From: a bacterium
GTDB lineage: Bacteria; CAYTYR01; UBA6262
Reading direction: 5' to 3'
Assembly: GCA_028712365.1 (NCBI GenBank)
Contig: JAQTQE010000005.1
Coordinates: forward strand, 1 to 64,000
Length of the DNA stretch: 64,000 nt
A model generated the notes under the pieces. That model worked only from the letters and a program-made list of their open reading frames with translations, made no database searches and had not been told where the DNA came from. Below, piece by piece: positions 50,567 to 60,383 of this stretch. The position numbers were made by a program, and so were the translations under genes. The stretch's first letter is position 1. Every line of letters begins with the position of its first letter.

Positions 50567-50869
50567 TTAGTGAATCATCCGGCTTTTATCGTCAGGTGTA
50601 ACCATGGGCTTTATTGCGCCGAATTGTTGTTCATACTTTTTAATATTATCAGACAATGCATTAAGAAACCGTTTAATATGGGCCGGAGAAGAAATGATCC
50701 TGGCTCTAACTTTGGCTTTCGGTTGTTGCGGCTGTACAAAAATAAAATCTAGTATAAACTCAGTCTCATTATGAGTGATTAAAGCCAGGTTGCTATAAGC
50801 CCCCTGGGCAGTTTGGTCGTCCAATTCAACTTGCAGTTGGTTCGTATCTGGTTTTTTTTCTTCTATCAT
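50567..50869 (-). CDS. DUF3467-like protein
   Basis: MIEEKKPDTNQLQVELDDQTAQGAYSNLALITHNETEFILDFIFVQP; ORF-track upstream extension is repeat. Confidence 0.75.
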   Translation of the reverse strand: MIEEKKPDTNQLQVELDDQTAQGAYSNLALITHNETEFILDFIFVQPQQPKAKVRARIISSPAHIKRFLNALSDNIKKYEQQFGAIKPMVTPDDKSRMIH

Positions 50870-50894
50870 GGTAGTATACCCCCTTTTATATGAA

Positions 50895-50932
50895 AAATCA
50901 AATCCTAAATTCGAATTTCTAAATCCTAAACC
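50895..50932. repeat. AAATCCTAAATTCGAATTTCTAAATCC word array, includes stop of ECF ATPase gene
   Basis: aaatcaaatcctaaattcgaatttctaaatcctaaacc. Confidence 0.6.
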
Positions 50933-52635
50933 TTTGTTTTTGTGAAGCATTCCTTGAATTCAGCCACGGAAAGGATAGTTTTACCTAGTTTTTGCGCCAA
51001 GAGCGTGACTGGCGGCGGAGTTAATTGGCACCCTTGCATTTTACCAACTTGGGCAAAGACATCCCTGGTCAACCCATCCATGATTAACCGGCCCCGATCT
51101 ATGACCACGACCCGTTGGGCATATTCGGCAGCGATCCACATGCAATGAGTGACCATGACGATAGTATGTCCAGCTTGGTTTAGTTTTTTGATTAAGGCCA
51201 TAAGCTGGCGTAGTTCCTGGTAGTCCAAACCGGTAGTAGGTTCATCAAAAACCAGGATATTCGGTTGATTAGCCAGGACCGCCGCCACTGCCACTTGTTG
51301 CCGTTGGCCTTTGGTTAAGGTGAAGGGATCATGTTTTTCCAAGCCAATCAATCCTACTGCCGCCAGGATATCCCTGGTCTGCTGCTGCACATCTGCTTCT
51401 GGTAATTTTCTGAAACGCAGGCCAAAAGCTACATCATCAAATACTGTTTCCATAATAATCTGATGATCAGGATTCTGAAAGACATATCCTACTTCGCCGC
51501 TGAATTTCGCCGGATGCTGTCCTCTGGTATCATTACCATTGATCCGCACTATCCCCTGGCCCGGCATTAGCAATCCATTAAACTGTTTGACTAAGGTGGT
51601 CTTACCGCTGCCATTCTGTCCCAGAATAGCGATGAATTCTCCCTTCCTGACCGACAGGTTTATGTCTGTCAGGACCTGGGTATCACCATATTTAAAACTG
51701 ACTTTCTCCAGTTCGATGGCTACCGGACCGTATTCCCGCTGATCACCCTGTACCAAAGCATTATACGCATCCTCTGCGCAAAGATAGCTTCCCTTTTCCA
51801 GATATTTTATTCCTTCTTCCAGAGTCAAGGGTCTTTTATCTTCGGGCAAGTCACTAAAAACTTCACTGACCTGTAAAGGTTTGATCCCAAGTTGTTCGAT
51901 CTTCTGATTTTGGCTTAGCACTTTCCTGGACGGCCCTGAAGCAATAACCTGGCCTTCCTTTAAAATCATGACCTGTTCGCAGGCCAAGACCTGCTCAGTC
52001 TCATGTTCTACCAGGAGCAAGGTCATATTCTTATTTTTCTGTAAGCCCCGGATGAGCGAAAGTATTTTTTCCTTGCCAGCCGGGTCCAGGTCTGTAGTCG
52101 GCTCATCCAGATACAAGACCGCTGGTTCCATAGCTAATATCGCGGCAATAGCTAAACGCTGTTTTTCCCCGCCGGAAAGATGTGCAGGTTCTTTTTTTTC
52201 CCGGCCAGGCAAGCCAACAAGATCCAGGTAATCTTGGATCCGCTTTTTGATCGTGTCTACCGGCAGGCCTAGATTCTCCGGGCCAAATGCCACTTCAAGC
52301 TCTACGCTGGTAGTAAATAATTGGGTTTCAAAATCCTGGAATACCACACCAACCGTAGCGGCCAGATCACGCGGTTCATATTTAGTTGTATCTTTACCGT
52401 CAATCAAAACCTTGCCAGATAAAACACCAGGCACGAAATGCGGGATTATTCCGTTTAATAGTAAGCCCAATGTTGATTTGCCGGCGCCGGTTGGCCCCAT
52501 AATACCGATAACTTCACCTGGTTTTATCTTTAATGCGATTTTTTGTAGAGAGGCGGCCGGCGCTTTACGATAAGTAAATGAAACTTGCTCAAGTTTAATA
52601 ATTGCACGATCTTTTTCTGTAAGTTTCTTGTTCAT
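50926..52635 (-). CDS. ECF-type transporter ATPase, two fused ABC domains
   Basis: GPTGAGKST...LSGGEKQRLAIA...LYLDEPTTDLD and GQNGSGKTT...LTKGQRQQVAVA...LVFDEPTTGLD. Confidence 0.92.
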   Translation of the reverse strand: MNKKLTEKDRAIIKLEQVSFTYRKAPAASLQKIALKIKPGEVIGIMGPTGAGKSTLGLLLNGIIPHFVPGVLSGKVLIDGKDTTKYEPRDLAATVGVVFQDFETQLFTTSVELEVAFGPENLGLPVDTIKKRIQDYLDLVGLPGREKKEPAHLSGGEKQRLAIAAILAMEPAVLYLDEPTTDLDPAGKEKILSLIRGLQKNKNMTLLLVEHETEQVLACEQVMILKEGQVIASGPSRKVLSQNQKIEQLGIKPLQVSEVFSDLPEDKRPLTLEEGIKYLEKGSYLCAEDAYNALVQGDQREYGPVAIELEKVSFKYGDTQVLTDINLSVRKGEFIAILGQNGSGKTTLVKQFNGLLMPGQGIVRINGNDTRGQHPAKFSGEVGYVFQNPDHQIIMETVFDDVAFGLRFRKLPEADVQQQTRDILAAVGLIGLEKHDPFTLTKGQRQQVAVAAVLANQPNILVFDEPTTGLDYQELRQLMALIKKLNQAGHTIVMVTHCMWIAAEYAQRVVVIDRGRLIMDGLTRDVFAQVGKMQGCQLTPPPVTLLAQKLGKTILSVAEFKECFTKTKV

Positions 52636-52647
52636 TGTATTTTTTCT

Positions 52648-53769
52648 TTAGTTTTTATTTTTACAGTAACGAAGAATGGCTTTAGCGATCCGTTCACTGG
52701 CCCGGCCATCCCCGTAAGGATTGACGGCATTAGCCATTTTCTGGTAGGCAGACTGAGAAGAGAGTAGTCGCGTTATTTCACGATATATATTATTTGTATC
52801 GGTTCCGATTACTCGCGCTGTACCAGCTTTCACTGCTTCCGGCCGTTCTGTCACTTTACGCAGGACCAGTACTGGTTTGCCCAGGGATGGAGCTTCTTCC
52901 TGCAAACCGCCGGAATCAGTCACTACCATATATGATTGCTGCATAACATGCACAAAATCAAGATAATCAAGAGGTTCACAAAGTAGGATATTCTTCTTGC
53001 CGCCCAACCTGGCATAAACAGTATTTTTGACCTGCGGATTTAAGTGTACTGGATAGACTATTTGCACATCAGGGTAGCGGCTCGCGATCCTGGACAGGGC
53101 AGAACAGATATTCTTTAACGGCGCTCCCCAGTTCTCCCGCCGATGGATGGTTACCAGGATGATCTTTTTCCCGATAGCAAGAGATTCAAGTTGCTTATTC
53201 TGGGCTTCGTAAGGAGCTTTTAAGGCCATCAACAACGCATCGATCACGGTGTTGCCGGTGATATAAATATTTTTATCAGCGACCCCTTCTTTTTTCAGGT
53301 TCCTGGCACTAAGCGGGGTCGGCACGAAATAAAGGTCAGCTAATACATCGGCAATACGCCGGTTTATTTCTTCCGGGAAGGGATTGTATTTGTCAAAAGA
53401 ACGCAGGCCGGCTTCGACATGCCCCACAGGGATCTTTTCATAGAAAGCTGCCAGCGCCGCCACCAGGGTAGTTGTTGTATCGCCATGTACCAGCACTATA
53501 TCCGGCTTTTCTTTCTTATAGATTTCTTCCAGTCTCAGCAATCCATTGGTCGTGATCTGGTAGAGACTTTGGGCATTTTGCATGATATTAAGGTCATAGT
53601 CGCATTTTATGCTGAATATTTTCAATACCTGGTCCAGCATCTGCCGGTGCTGCGCCGTGACGCAAACTACAGTTTTAAATTTTGAGTTTTGGCTTTTAAG
53701 CTGATGGATAACCGGGACCATCTTAATTGCTTCTGGTCTCGTGCCAAATACGGCAATTACTTTGATCAC
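52648..53769 (-). CDS. wecB: UDP-N-acetylglucosamine 2-epimerase (non-hydrolysing)
   Basis: KVIAVFGTRPEAIKMVPVIHQLKS; VVCVTAQHRQMLDQVL; VVTDSGGLQEEAPSLGKPVLVLR. Confidence 0.95.
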   Translation of the reverse strand: MIKVIAVFGTRPEAIKMVPVIHQLKSQNSKFKTVVCVTAQHRQMLDQVLKIFSIKCDYDLNIMQNAQSLYQITTNGLLRLEEIYKKEKPDIVLVHGDTTTTLVAALAAFYEKIPVGHVEAGLRSFDKYNPFPEEINRRIADVLADLYFVPTPLSARNLKKEGVADKNIYITGNTVIDALLMALKAPYEAQNKQLESLAIGKKIILVTIHRRENWGAPLKNICSALSRIASRYPDVQIVYPVHLNPQVKNTVYARLGGKKNILLCEPLDYLDFVHVMQQSYMVVTDSGGLQEEAPSLGKPVLVLRKVTERPEAVKAGTARVIGTDTNNIYREITRLLSSQSAYQKMANAVNPYGDGRASERIAKAILRYCKNKN

Positions 53770-54794
53770 TTAGGCACTCCCCTGTAAATAGTCAGCAATA
53801 TCGCAAAAATACCCAAGATGCCGCTCAAGACATAGCTCAATAACACCACTTCTCTCTGGGTCCAGCCTTTGCCCAGTAGCCGATGATGCAAATGCTGCCG
53901 GTCAGAAGTGAATAAAGGAGCCTTGTTATGCCAGCGCCGCCAGACTGTCAAGCTAATGTCGATCAAGGGTAGTCCCAGAGCCAACATAGGGATGAATAAG
54001 GCAATAACAGCGGTAGTTTTTAAAGTCCCGATAGTTGTGATCACCGCCAGCATATACCCCAGGAACATACTACCGGTATCGCCCATAAATATTTTTGCCG
54101 GAAAAAAATTATAGCGCAAAAAACCGATACAGGAGCCAGCCAAGGCTGCGGAAAGGATAGCAGCCAGTTTCAGGTTCTGTACCACCAGGATCTTTTGGCT
54201 GCCCCACATAAGCACTGATATTGCCAGGAAGGTGAATGAAGAAATAGCGACAATACCGCAGGCTAATCCATCCAAGCCATCACTGAAATTAACGCTATTA
54301 ATGAACAGCAGAAACCAGGATACGGTCACTAGTTGGGTGATCAGGATAGAATTAAAAGGTAAAAAATCAAGAAAAGGCAAGGCAAATCCACTGATTTTGA
54401 TCCCATAGTTAATCAGGACCAGGACAACCAGTATTTGCCCGAATAGTTTGGCTATTGCTGGTAGTCCATATTTATCATCTATGGTACCAATAATAATTAG
54501 GATAGTCCCGCCTACCAGGATACCGATTATTTGGGAACTCATTGAAAATTTTGAGGTAGTAAAATGGGCCAAATGCCTGAAATATGGGAAAATAAGCCAG
54601 CACAACACTACTGCTACAGTGAAAGCAATAAATATTCCCAAGCCCCCCCAGCGCGGTACCGGCTTCTTATGAATTTTTCTCTGTTCCGGCTGGTCCATTA
54701 CTTTTAGCCGCGTTGCCAGCTTGATCACGTAAGGAGTTATTGCCAGGCTCAACGCCAGGGAAATAAAAAAAACAGCATATATGATCGAACCCAT
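53766..54794 (-). CDS. Undecaprenyl-phosphate GlcNAc-1-phosphate transferase (WecA/TagO/MraY family)
   Basis: PVPRWGGLGIFIAFT; NFSDGLDGLACG; FMGDTGSMFLGYML; likely start MGSIIYAVFF. Confidence 0.9.
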   Translation of the reverse strand: MGSIIYAVFFISLALSLAITPYVIKLATRLKVMDQPEQRKIHKKPVPRWGGLGIFIAFTVAVVLCWLIFPYFRHLAHFTTSKFSMSSQIIGILVGGTILIIIGTIDDKYGLPAIAKLFGQILVVLVLINYGIKISGFALPFLDFLPFNSILITQLVTVSWFLLFINSVNFSDGLDGLACGIVAISSFTFLAISVLMWGSQKILVVQNLKLAAILSAALAGSCIGFLRYNFFPAKIFMGDTGSMFLGYMLAVITTIGTLKTTAVIALFIPMLALGLPLIDISLTVWRRWHNKAPLFTSDRQHLHHRLLGKGWTQREVVLLSYVLSGILGIFAILLTIYRGVPK

Positions 54795-54904
54795 TTTCCA
54801 AGACACTATTCTTACTCCTCTTATTTCGGGATACGATAAACAGTTACGAAACCCAATCAAGCATAATGTCTTTTTCGGGCTTCGTTACCGTACACCGACT
54901 ATCC

Positions 54905-56152
54905 TTAACCGAGTCTCTCTTGGTAAATAGGAAATTTCAGGCACAGTTGCTTTACTTCAACTTTGATCTTGGCCAAGGCTGCTTCATTATCATGGGACGA
55001 CAGGGCCTGATTGATCCATCTAGCTATCTGGGTCATTTCCTTTTCTTTCATGCCCCGGGCGGTAATAGACGGCGTACCTATCCTGATACCACTAGCAATA
55101 AAAGGTTTTTCTGAGTCATACGGGATAGTGTTCTTATTGACGGTTATACCGGCTTTATCCAGCGCTTCCTGGGCGATCTTGCCGGTGATCTTTTTGGACC
55201 GCAGGTCCACCAGCATAAGATGGTTATCTGTACCGCCGCTGATGATCCTGAATCCTTCATTTTGCAAAGCCTGGGCCAATTCCTTGGCATTGGCTACGAT
55301 CTGTTTCTGGTATGTTTTAAAACCATCGCCAAGAGCCTCTTTGAACGCGACAGCTTTAGCCGCAATGACATGCATTAATGGCCCGCCCTGGATACCCGGG
55401 AAAACTATCCTATCCAGGTCTTTAGCAAATTTTTCTTTGCACATGATCATGCCGCCGCGGGGTCCGCGCAGAGTCTTATGGGTTGTGGTCGTCACAAAAT
55501 CAGCATACGGCACCGGCGAAGGGTGCAAGCCGGCTGCTACCAACCCGGCAATATGGGCGATATCAGCCATATGGAAGGCCCCTACTTCGTCAGCGATCTC
55601 TTTCACTTTCTTAAAATCAATAAAACGTGAATATGCGCTGGCACCAGTCACGATTATTTTTGGTTTATGTTCCAGGGCCAGTTTTCTCATCTGGTCATAA
55701 TCAATGGTTTCAGTATCTTTAGTTACGCCATAGGGCACGATCTTATAAAATTTACCGCTGAAATTCAGGGGATTACCATGCGATAAATGGCCGCCGCAGG
55801 ATAGGTCCATACCCATGATCGTATCCCCGAAAGCAAGGACGGTCAGGTAAACTGCTAAATTTGCAGAAGTCCCGCTGTGCGGTTGGACATTCACATGTTC
55901 GCAACCAAACAACTGTTTAGCCCGGTCAATGGCCAATTTTTCCGCTACATCAACAAACTCGCAGCCGCCATAATACCTTTTACTGGGGTATCCTTCAGCG
56001 TATTTATTGGTCATCACCCCGCCTTGCGCTTCCAGTACCGCTTCACTGACAATATTCTCGCTGGGGATCAGCTCAAGGGTGTAGGCTTCACGTTCTGTTT
56101 CTTTTAGTATGGCGTCATAAAGTTCCGGGTCGATCTTTTTAACATAGGACAT
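54905..56152 (-). CDS. glyA: Serine hydroxymethyltransferase
   Basis: [59 protein letters not shown]; start MSYVKK preceded by AAAGGAG. Confidence 0.97.
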   Translation of the reverse strand: MSYVKKIDPELYDAILKETEREAYTLELIPSENIVSEAVLEAQGGVMTNKYAEGYPSKRYYGGCEFVDVAEKLAIDRAKQLFGCEHVNVQPHSGTSANLAVYLTVLAFGDTIMGMDLSCGGHLSHGNPLNFSGKFYKIVPYGVTKDTETIDYDQMRKLALEHKPKIIVTGASAYSRFIDFKKVKEIADEVGAFHMADIAHIAGLVAAGLHPSPVPYADFVTTTTHKTLRGPRGGMIMCKEKFAKDLDRIVFPGIQGGPLMHVIAAKAVAFKEALGDGFKTYQKQIVANAKELAQALQNEGFRIISGGTDNHLMLVDLRSKKITGKIAQEALDKAGITVNKNTIPYDSEKPFIASGIRIGTPSITARGMKEKEMTQIARWINQALSSHDNEAALAKIKVEVKQLCLKFPIYQERLG

Positions 56153-56170
56153 GGTCAACTCCTTTGAAGT

Positions 56171-56210
56171 CACGAATTAAACGAATTACAGCGAATATCA
56201 CGAATAAAAT
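56171..56210. repeat. CGAAT-phased half-element, copy d1 (plus orientation)
   Basis: cacgaattaaacgaattacagcgaatatcacgaataaaat. Confidence 0.75.
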
Positions 56211-56218
56211 CATCAATA

Positions 56219-56254
56219 GCATTCGAGAAATTAGCTGTCATTCGAGTCATTCGC
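56219..56254. repeat. CGAAT-phased half-element, copy d2 (minus orientation), encodes phosphatase C-terminus
   Basis: Minus strand AGCGAATGACTCGAATGACAGCTAATTTCTCGAATGC. Confidence 0.75.
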
Positions 56255-56707
56255 TATCCTTATTTTTAGTATTACTTTTTGCAGATAATTTTTTATTTCT
56301 TCTTTACAGGCGCGATAATCTTTCTCTTCCATGCCGATCGGGTCTTCAATATCCCCGGCACCGGCACCGGCAAACTGCTTAAAAAGAAAAACCTTGCCTG
56401 CCAGCTCAGGGAAATCAGCCACTATCCTCTCCCGGTGATAATTTTCCATAACCAGGACCAGGTCAGCTTTGGACAGGTCTTTGGCTTTTAATGGTTTAGA
56501 AACATGCGCGTGTAGGCTGGTTTGTTCTTCTTCCATTATTTTCAATATCTCATCAGGTACCTGTATCATTCTTGAACCAGCCAGGCCGCGGGACCAGACT
56601 TTTATGCCTTTTAAACCAAAATCTTTGAACATTTTTTTGCTCATGGCTTCAGCCATAGCGCTACGGCAAACATTACCGGTGCAGATAAATAGTATTTTTT
56701 TATACAT
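56231..56707 (-). CDS. Low-molecular-weight protein tyrosine phosphatase family
   Basis: KILFICTGNVCRSAMAEAM; GIEDPIGMEEKDYRAC. Confidence 0.88.
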   Translation of the reverse strand: MYKKILFICTGNVCRSAMAEAMSKKMFKDFGLKGIKVWSRGLAGSRMIQVPDEILKIMEEEQTSLHAHVSKPLKAKDLSKADLVLVMENYHRERIVADFPELAGKVFLFKQFAGAGAGDIEDPIGMEEKDYRACKEEIKNYLQKVILKIRIANDSNDS

Positions 56708-57305
56708 GCTTAATAGCCTGTCTTATTTCTTTTTGGCGGATATACCCGGTACGCAGGATCTTCAAGCGCGGTCCAGTCATATCCACAACAGTTGACTCAA
56801 TAGCCAGAGGACAGGCACCGCTATCGATCACCAGGTCCGCTGCCTTTATAATGCCTGCCGGTATTTCGGCTATAGTCCTGGCACTGGCCTCACCGCTGAA
56901 ATTAACACTGGTTACAGCCATTGGCCCTGTTATTTTCAATAAAGCTATAGCCACCGGATGTTGTGGCATTCTCAGGCCTATTGAACCGCCAGAAGCAGTG
57001 GGCATGATCAGGGTCAATGGCCCGGGCCAAAATTTATTGATCAGCTGTTTTGCTTCGGGGGTTATGATCACCTGGAGACCAGTCAACTGCCGCAAACCAG
57101 CTATTAGCACTGGCAAGGGTTTGTGCTGTTCCCTGTTCTTAATATGATAAATACGTTTGATGCTTTTTACCTTATCTGCCTGGCAGCCGATCCCATACAC
57201 TGTGTCTGTGGGGAAAATCACTATCCCGCCTGTTTTTACTTTTTGGGCAGTTTTAGCAATGAGAGATTGGTTAATCCGGGCCGGATCTATGGTCAGTGTT
57301 TTCAT
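56700..57305 (-). CDS. L-threonylcarbamoyladenylate synthase (Sua5/YciO/YrdC)
   Basis: GGIVIFPTDTVYGIGCQADKVKSIKRIYHIKNREQHKPLPVLI; GPLTLIMPT. Confidence 0.92.
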   Translation of the reverse strand: MKTLTIDPARINQSLIAKTAQKVKTGGIVIFPTDTVYGIGCQADKVKSIKRIYHIKNREQHKPLPVLIAGLRQLTGLQVIITPEAKQLINKFWPGPLTLIMPTASGGSIGLRMPQHPVAIALLKITGPMAVTSVNFSGEASARTIAEIPAGIIKAADLVIDSGACPLAIESTVVDMTGPRLKILRTGYIRQKEIRQAIKHV

Positions 57306-57323
57306 ATCTCAACTACCTGCAGT

Positions 57324-58550
57324 CTATGTCCTGTAACTGGCATTAATATCAATATAGCCGTGAGTAAAGTCACAGGTATAGACAGTCGCGCTGGCAGGCC
57401 CTTGTTTCAGGTTTATGAGCAGTTTTAATTCTTTGCCATGCAATAACTTTTTAGCCTGGACCTCAGAAAAACCTGGATCTATCCCATTACGGCACATGAG
57501 GATCTTCCTGTTCCCGGCAGCAATGGCAATATCTACGCGCCCTGGATCAACATTTTCACCGCTATATCCTATGGCAGCGATGACCCTGCCCCAGTTAGGA
57601 TCATTGCCAAAAATAGCGGTTTTCACCAGGCTTGATTTAGCGACTGCCATGGCTACTTGCTTAGCCGCGGCAAAATTCCTGGCTCCATTAACCATTATTT
57701 CAACCAGTTTAGTCGCTCCTTCACCGTCCCGGGCGATCATAATGGTCAATTCCCGGCAGACCTGCGATAGTTTCTGTGAAAATATTTTACTCTCCCGGCT
57801 CTGGGCAGTGATAGTTTTATTACCAGCCTGGCCGCTGGCCAGGACCATGACCATATCATTGGTGCTGGTATCGCCATCAACAGTGAGCATATTAAAAGAT
57901 GGCTCTACACCGTTTTTTAACGCTGTTTGGAGAAAATCTTTTTCTACGGCCGCGTCAGTCATGATAAAAACCAGCATGGTAGCCATATTAGGATGGATCA
58001 TGCCAGATCCCTTGGCTATGCCAGTGATCGAGACTTTTTTACCGTTACTGTTGAAGCTGGCTGAGACGATCTTAGGCACCGTATCTGTCGTCATAATTGA
58101 CTGGCTAAATGCCGTTAATGGTTGGTCGTTCGTCGTTGGTCGTTGAATTTTCGCAATAGCCCGCAAGATACCATTTTTTAATTTAGCAAATGGTAAGGGT
58201 ACGCCGATAACCCCGGTCGAAGCCACGATCACCTGCTCTGGTTTTACCTGTAAACCGGCTGCCACCAACTTAGCCGATTCCCAGGCCGTATTAATTCCTT
58301 CTTTACCGGTACAGGCATTGGCATTGCCGCTATTCACCACAACTGCCTGGATCTTTCCTTTGCTTATATGCCGCTGGCTTAAAAGGACTGGGGCTGCTTT
58401 CACCCGGTTAGTCGTAAACATGGCGGCAGCGGCACACGGTTGCTCAGCATAGATCACGCCTACATCAAGTTTACCTTTTTTCCTGGCAATCCCGGCTGCT
58501 ACGCCGGCCAGGATAAAACCCTTTGGCATTTTTAACTGGTCGTTACTCAT
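57324..58550 (-). CDS. argJ: Bifunctional ornithine acetyltransferase/N-acetylglutamate synthase
   Basis: KGFILAGVAAGIARKKGKLDVGVI; GSGMIHPNMATMLVFIMTDAAV; GNDPNWGRVIAAIGYSG. Confidence 0.95.
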   Translation of the reverse strand: MSNDQLKMPKGFILAGVAAGIARKKGKLDVGVIYAEQPCAAAAMFTTNRVKAAPVLLSQRHISKGKIQAVVVNSGNANACTGKEGINTAWESAKLVAAGLQVKPEQVIVASTGVIGVPLPFAKLKNGILRAIAKIQRPTTNDQPLTAFSQSIMTTDTVPKIVSASFNSNGKKVSITGIAKGSGMIHPNMATMLVFIMTDAAVEKDFLQTALKNGVEPSFNMLTVDGDTSTNDMVMVLASGQAGNKTITAQSRESKIFSQKLSQVCRELTIMIARDGEGATKLVEIMVNGARNFAAAKQVAMAVAKSSLVKTAIFGNDPNWGRVIAAIGYSGENVDPGRVDIAIAAGNRKILMCRNGIDPGFSEVQAKKLLHGKELKLLINLKQGPASATVYTCDFTHGYIDINASYRT

Positions 58551-59575
58551 ACAAGCCCTGCTCTTTCATCAAAGCCGCACATTATATTCATATTCTGAAT
58601 AGCCTGGCCGCTGGCCCCTTTGATCAGGTTGTCAATAGCACTGACTATGATGATTCGTTTTGTCCGCTCATCAGCTTTTACGCCTATATTGCAGTAATTC
58701 GTATTTACTACTTCATTGGTCTCCGGGAACTTGCCTTCCGGCAAAACGCGCACGAACGGCTCATCTTTGTAAAACTCTTTATATAGCTCTAACAGCTCAG
58801 TCGTATTGAAATTACTATTAGGCATGATATAAATAGAAGACAGGATCCCCCGCATTATCGGGATCAAATGCGGCGTAAAAAGGATCATGGTCTCTTTACC
58901 TGCCAGATTAGATAATTCCTGCTCTATTTCCGGAGTATGGCGATGAATGCCGATACTGTAGGCTTTAAGATTTTCGCTTTTCTCTTCCGCAGTGATAAAA
59001 TTCTGGACAAACGCCCGGCCCGCGCCAGTGACGCCGCTCTTACTGTCAGCCAGGATATATTCTGTACCAGCCAGCCGTTCCCGGACCAGAGGAGCAGTCC
59101 CCAGGATAATGCTGGTAGGATAACAACCTGGGTTGGCGATCAGTTTGGCTTTTTTGATCTTCTCCCGGTATAATTCCGGCAAACCGTATACCGCCTGTGC
59201 CAGCAGTTCAGGATACAGATGTTTGGTTTCATACCACTGCTCATATACTTTTGTGTCTTTTATCCGGAAATCCGCGCTCAGGTCGATCACTTTTTTCCCG
59301 GCCTTGATAAAATCAGCCGCTATTCCCTGGCTGACTTTATGAGGCAGGGCGAGAAATACCAGGTCGCTTTTTTGAGCGACTTTTTCTATGTCCAGCTCTT
59401 CGCACGGCAAGTCGATCTTGCCGGCTAAATATGGATAAATAGAGGTGATCTCTTGTGATATCCCGTCCATTTTGTCAGCTAAAGCAGTAATTTTTACCTG
59501 GGGATGTTTAAGCAGTAATTTGAGCAATTCTTCCCCGGCAAAACCTTTTGCGCCTACTACCCCTACATTTACCAT
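58547..59575 (-). CDS. argC: N-acetyl-gamma-glutamyl-phosphate reductase
   Basis: VGVVGAKGFAGEELLKLLLKHP; IANPGCYPTSIILGTAPL. Confidence 0.95.
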   Translation of the reverse strand: MVNVGVVGAKGFAGEELLKLLLKHPQVKITALADKMDGISQEITSIYPYLAGKIDLPCEELDIEKVAQKSDLVFLALPHKVSQGIAADFIKAGKKVIDLSADFRIKDTKVYEQWYETKHLYPELLAQAVYGLPELYREKIKKAKLIANPGCYPTSIILGTAPLVRERLAGTEYILADSKSGVTGAGRAFVQNFITAEEKSENLKAYSIGIHRHTPEIEQELSNLAGKETMILFTPHLIPIMRGILSSIYIMPNSNFNTTELLELYKEFYKDEPFVRVLPEGKFPETNEVVNTNYCNIGVKADERTKRIIIVSAIDNLIKGASGQAIQNMNIMCGFDERAGLV

Positions 59576-59664
59576 GAGCAACCTCCGCTAATCTGTATCG
59601 CTAGACCATATATAGACAATAATTATAGTCTAAAATAGCACCTTTGTAAAGATTTTAATTTAGC

Positions 59665-59694
59665 TTGAAACACCATGGTAAAGTGTGATACTTT
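59665..59694 (+). promoter_or_regulatory. Possible promoter for the lone plus-strand gene
   Basis: TTGAAA, 18-nt spacer, TACTTT. Confidence 0.35.
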
Positions 59695-59724
59695 ATATAT
59701 AAAGAAATCGTAGAGGAGGCGCTC

Positions 59725-60348
59725 TTGTCTACTAAAAAATGGCTCTTGACCCTGGTATTACTGGCTACCAGTGCAGTCGCTACTGGGGCTGAAAAAGACG
59801 ACTACTATCCCCTGACACCAGGCAGCCAATGGGTCTATCAGATCACTGACCATGAAAATAAGAACGACGTATTTGACCAGACAGCTACTATTGAGCCTGC
59901 GGAAACGTATGATAAAGTATCCTGCAGTATCCTTAAACAAAAAGACAAACGCGGTATTGTACGGGCTTTTGTAGTGAAAAATGAGAAAGGCGTTTTCTGG
60001 AAAAAGATCGCGGCCAGCAAATCTTTCACCCCGGAAGCAAATTCAGTTTTCACACCCGAGATACCAATTATGATGTTCCCGTTAGCCAAAGACGCCACAT
60101 GGGACTGGGAAGGCAAGCTTAAGATCGCCTGGATCAATAAAAACATTAAAATGCATTGTGAAATCATGTCAGCCAATGAAGAAGTAACCGTACCGGCCGG
60201 GACCTTTAAGTGCGTCAAGATCTATATTCACCAAATCCGCGATAATGAACCAAGCGATGAATATGGCTGGTATGCTCCCGGTATCGGGCAAATAAAATAT
60301 GAGACCAAACGCACTTTGAAAGTCCTAAAGAGCTACAATATAAAATAG
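59725..60348 (+). CDS. Secreted hypothetical protein
   Basis: TTG start after GAGGAGG; signal peptide KKWLLTLVLLATSAVATGA; YYPLTPGSQWVYQI. Confidence 0.75.
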   Translation: MSTKKWLLTLVLLATSAVATGAEKDDYYPLTPGSQWVYQITDHENKNDVFDQTATIEPAETYDKVSCSILKQKDKRGIVRAFVVKNEKGVFWKKIAASKSFTPEANSVFTPEIPIMMFPLAKDATWDWEGKLKIAWINKNIKMHCEIMSANEEVTVPAGTFKCVKIYIHQIRDNEPSDEYGWYAPGIGQIKYETKRTLKVLKSYNIK

Positions 60349-60383
60349 AGCGTAGATGGCATATAGATTATAGCAAGAACCAA

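Noticed and set aside
50870-50950. N-terminal extension MLHKNKGLGFRNSNLGFDFSYKRGYTT of the DUF3467 ORF
   Set aside because: Translated word repeat; true start MIEEKKPD.
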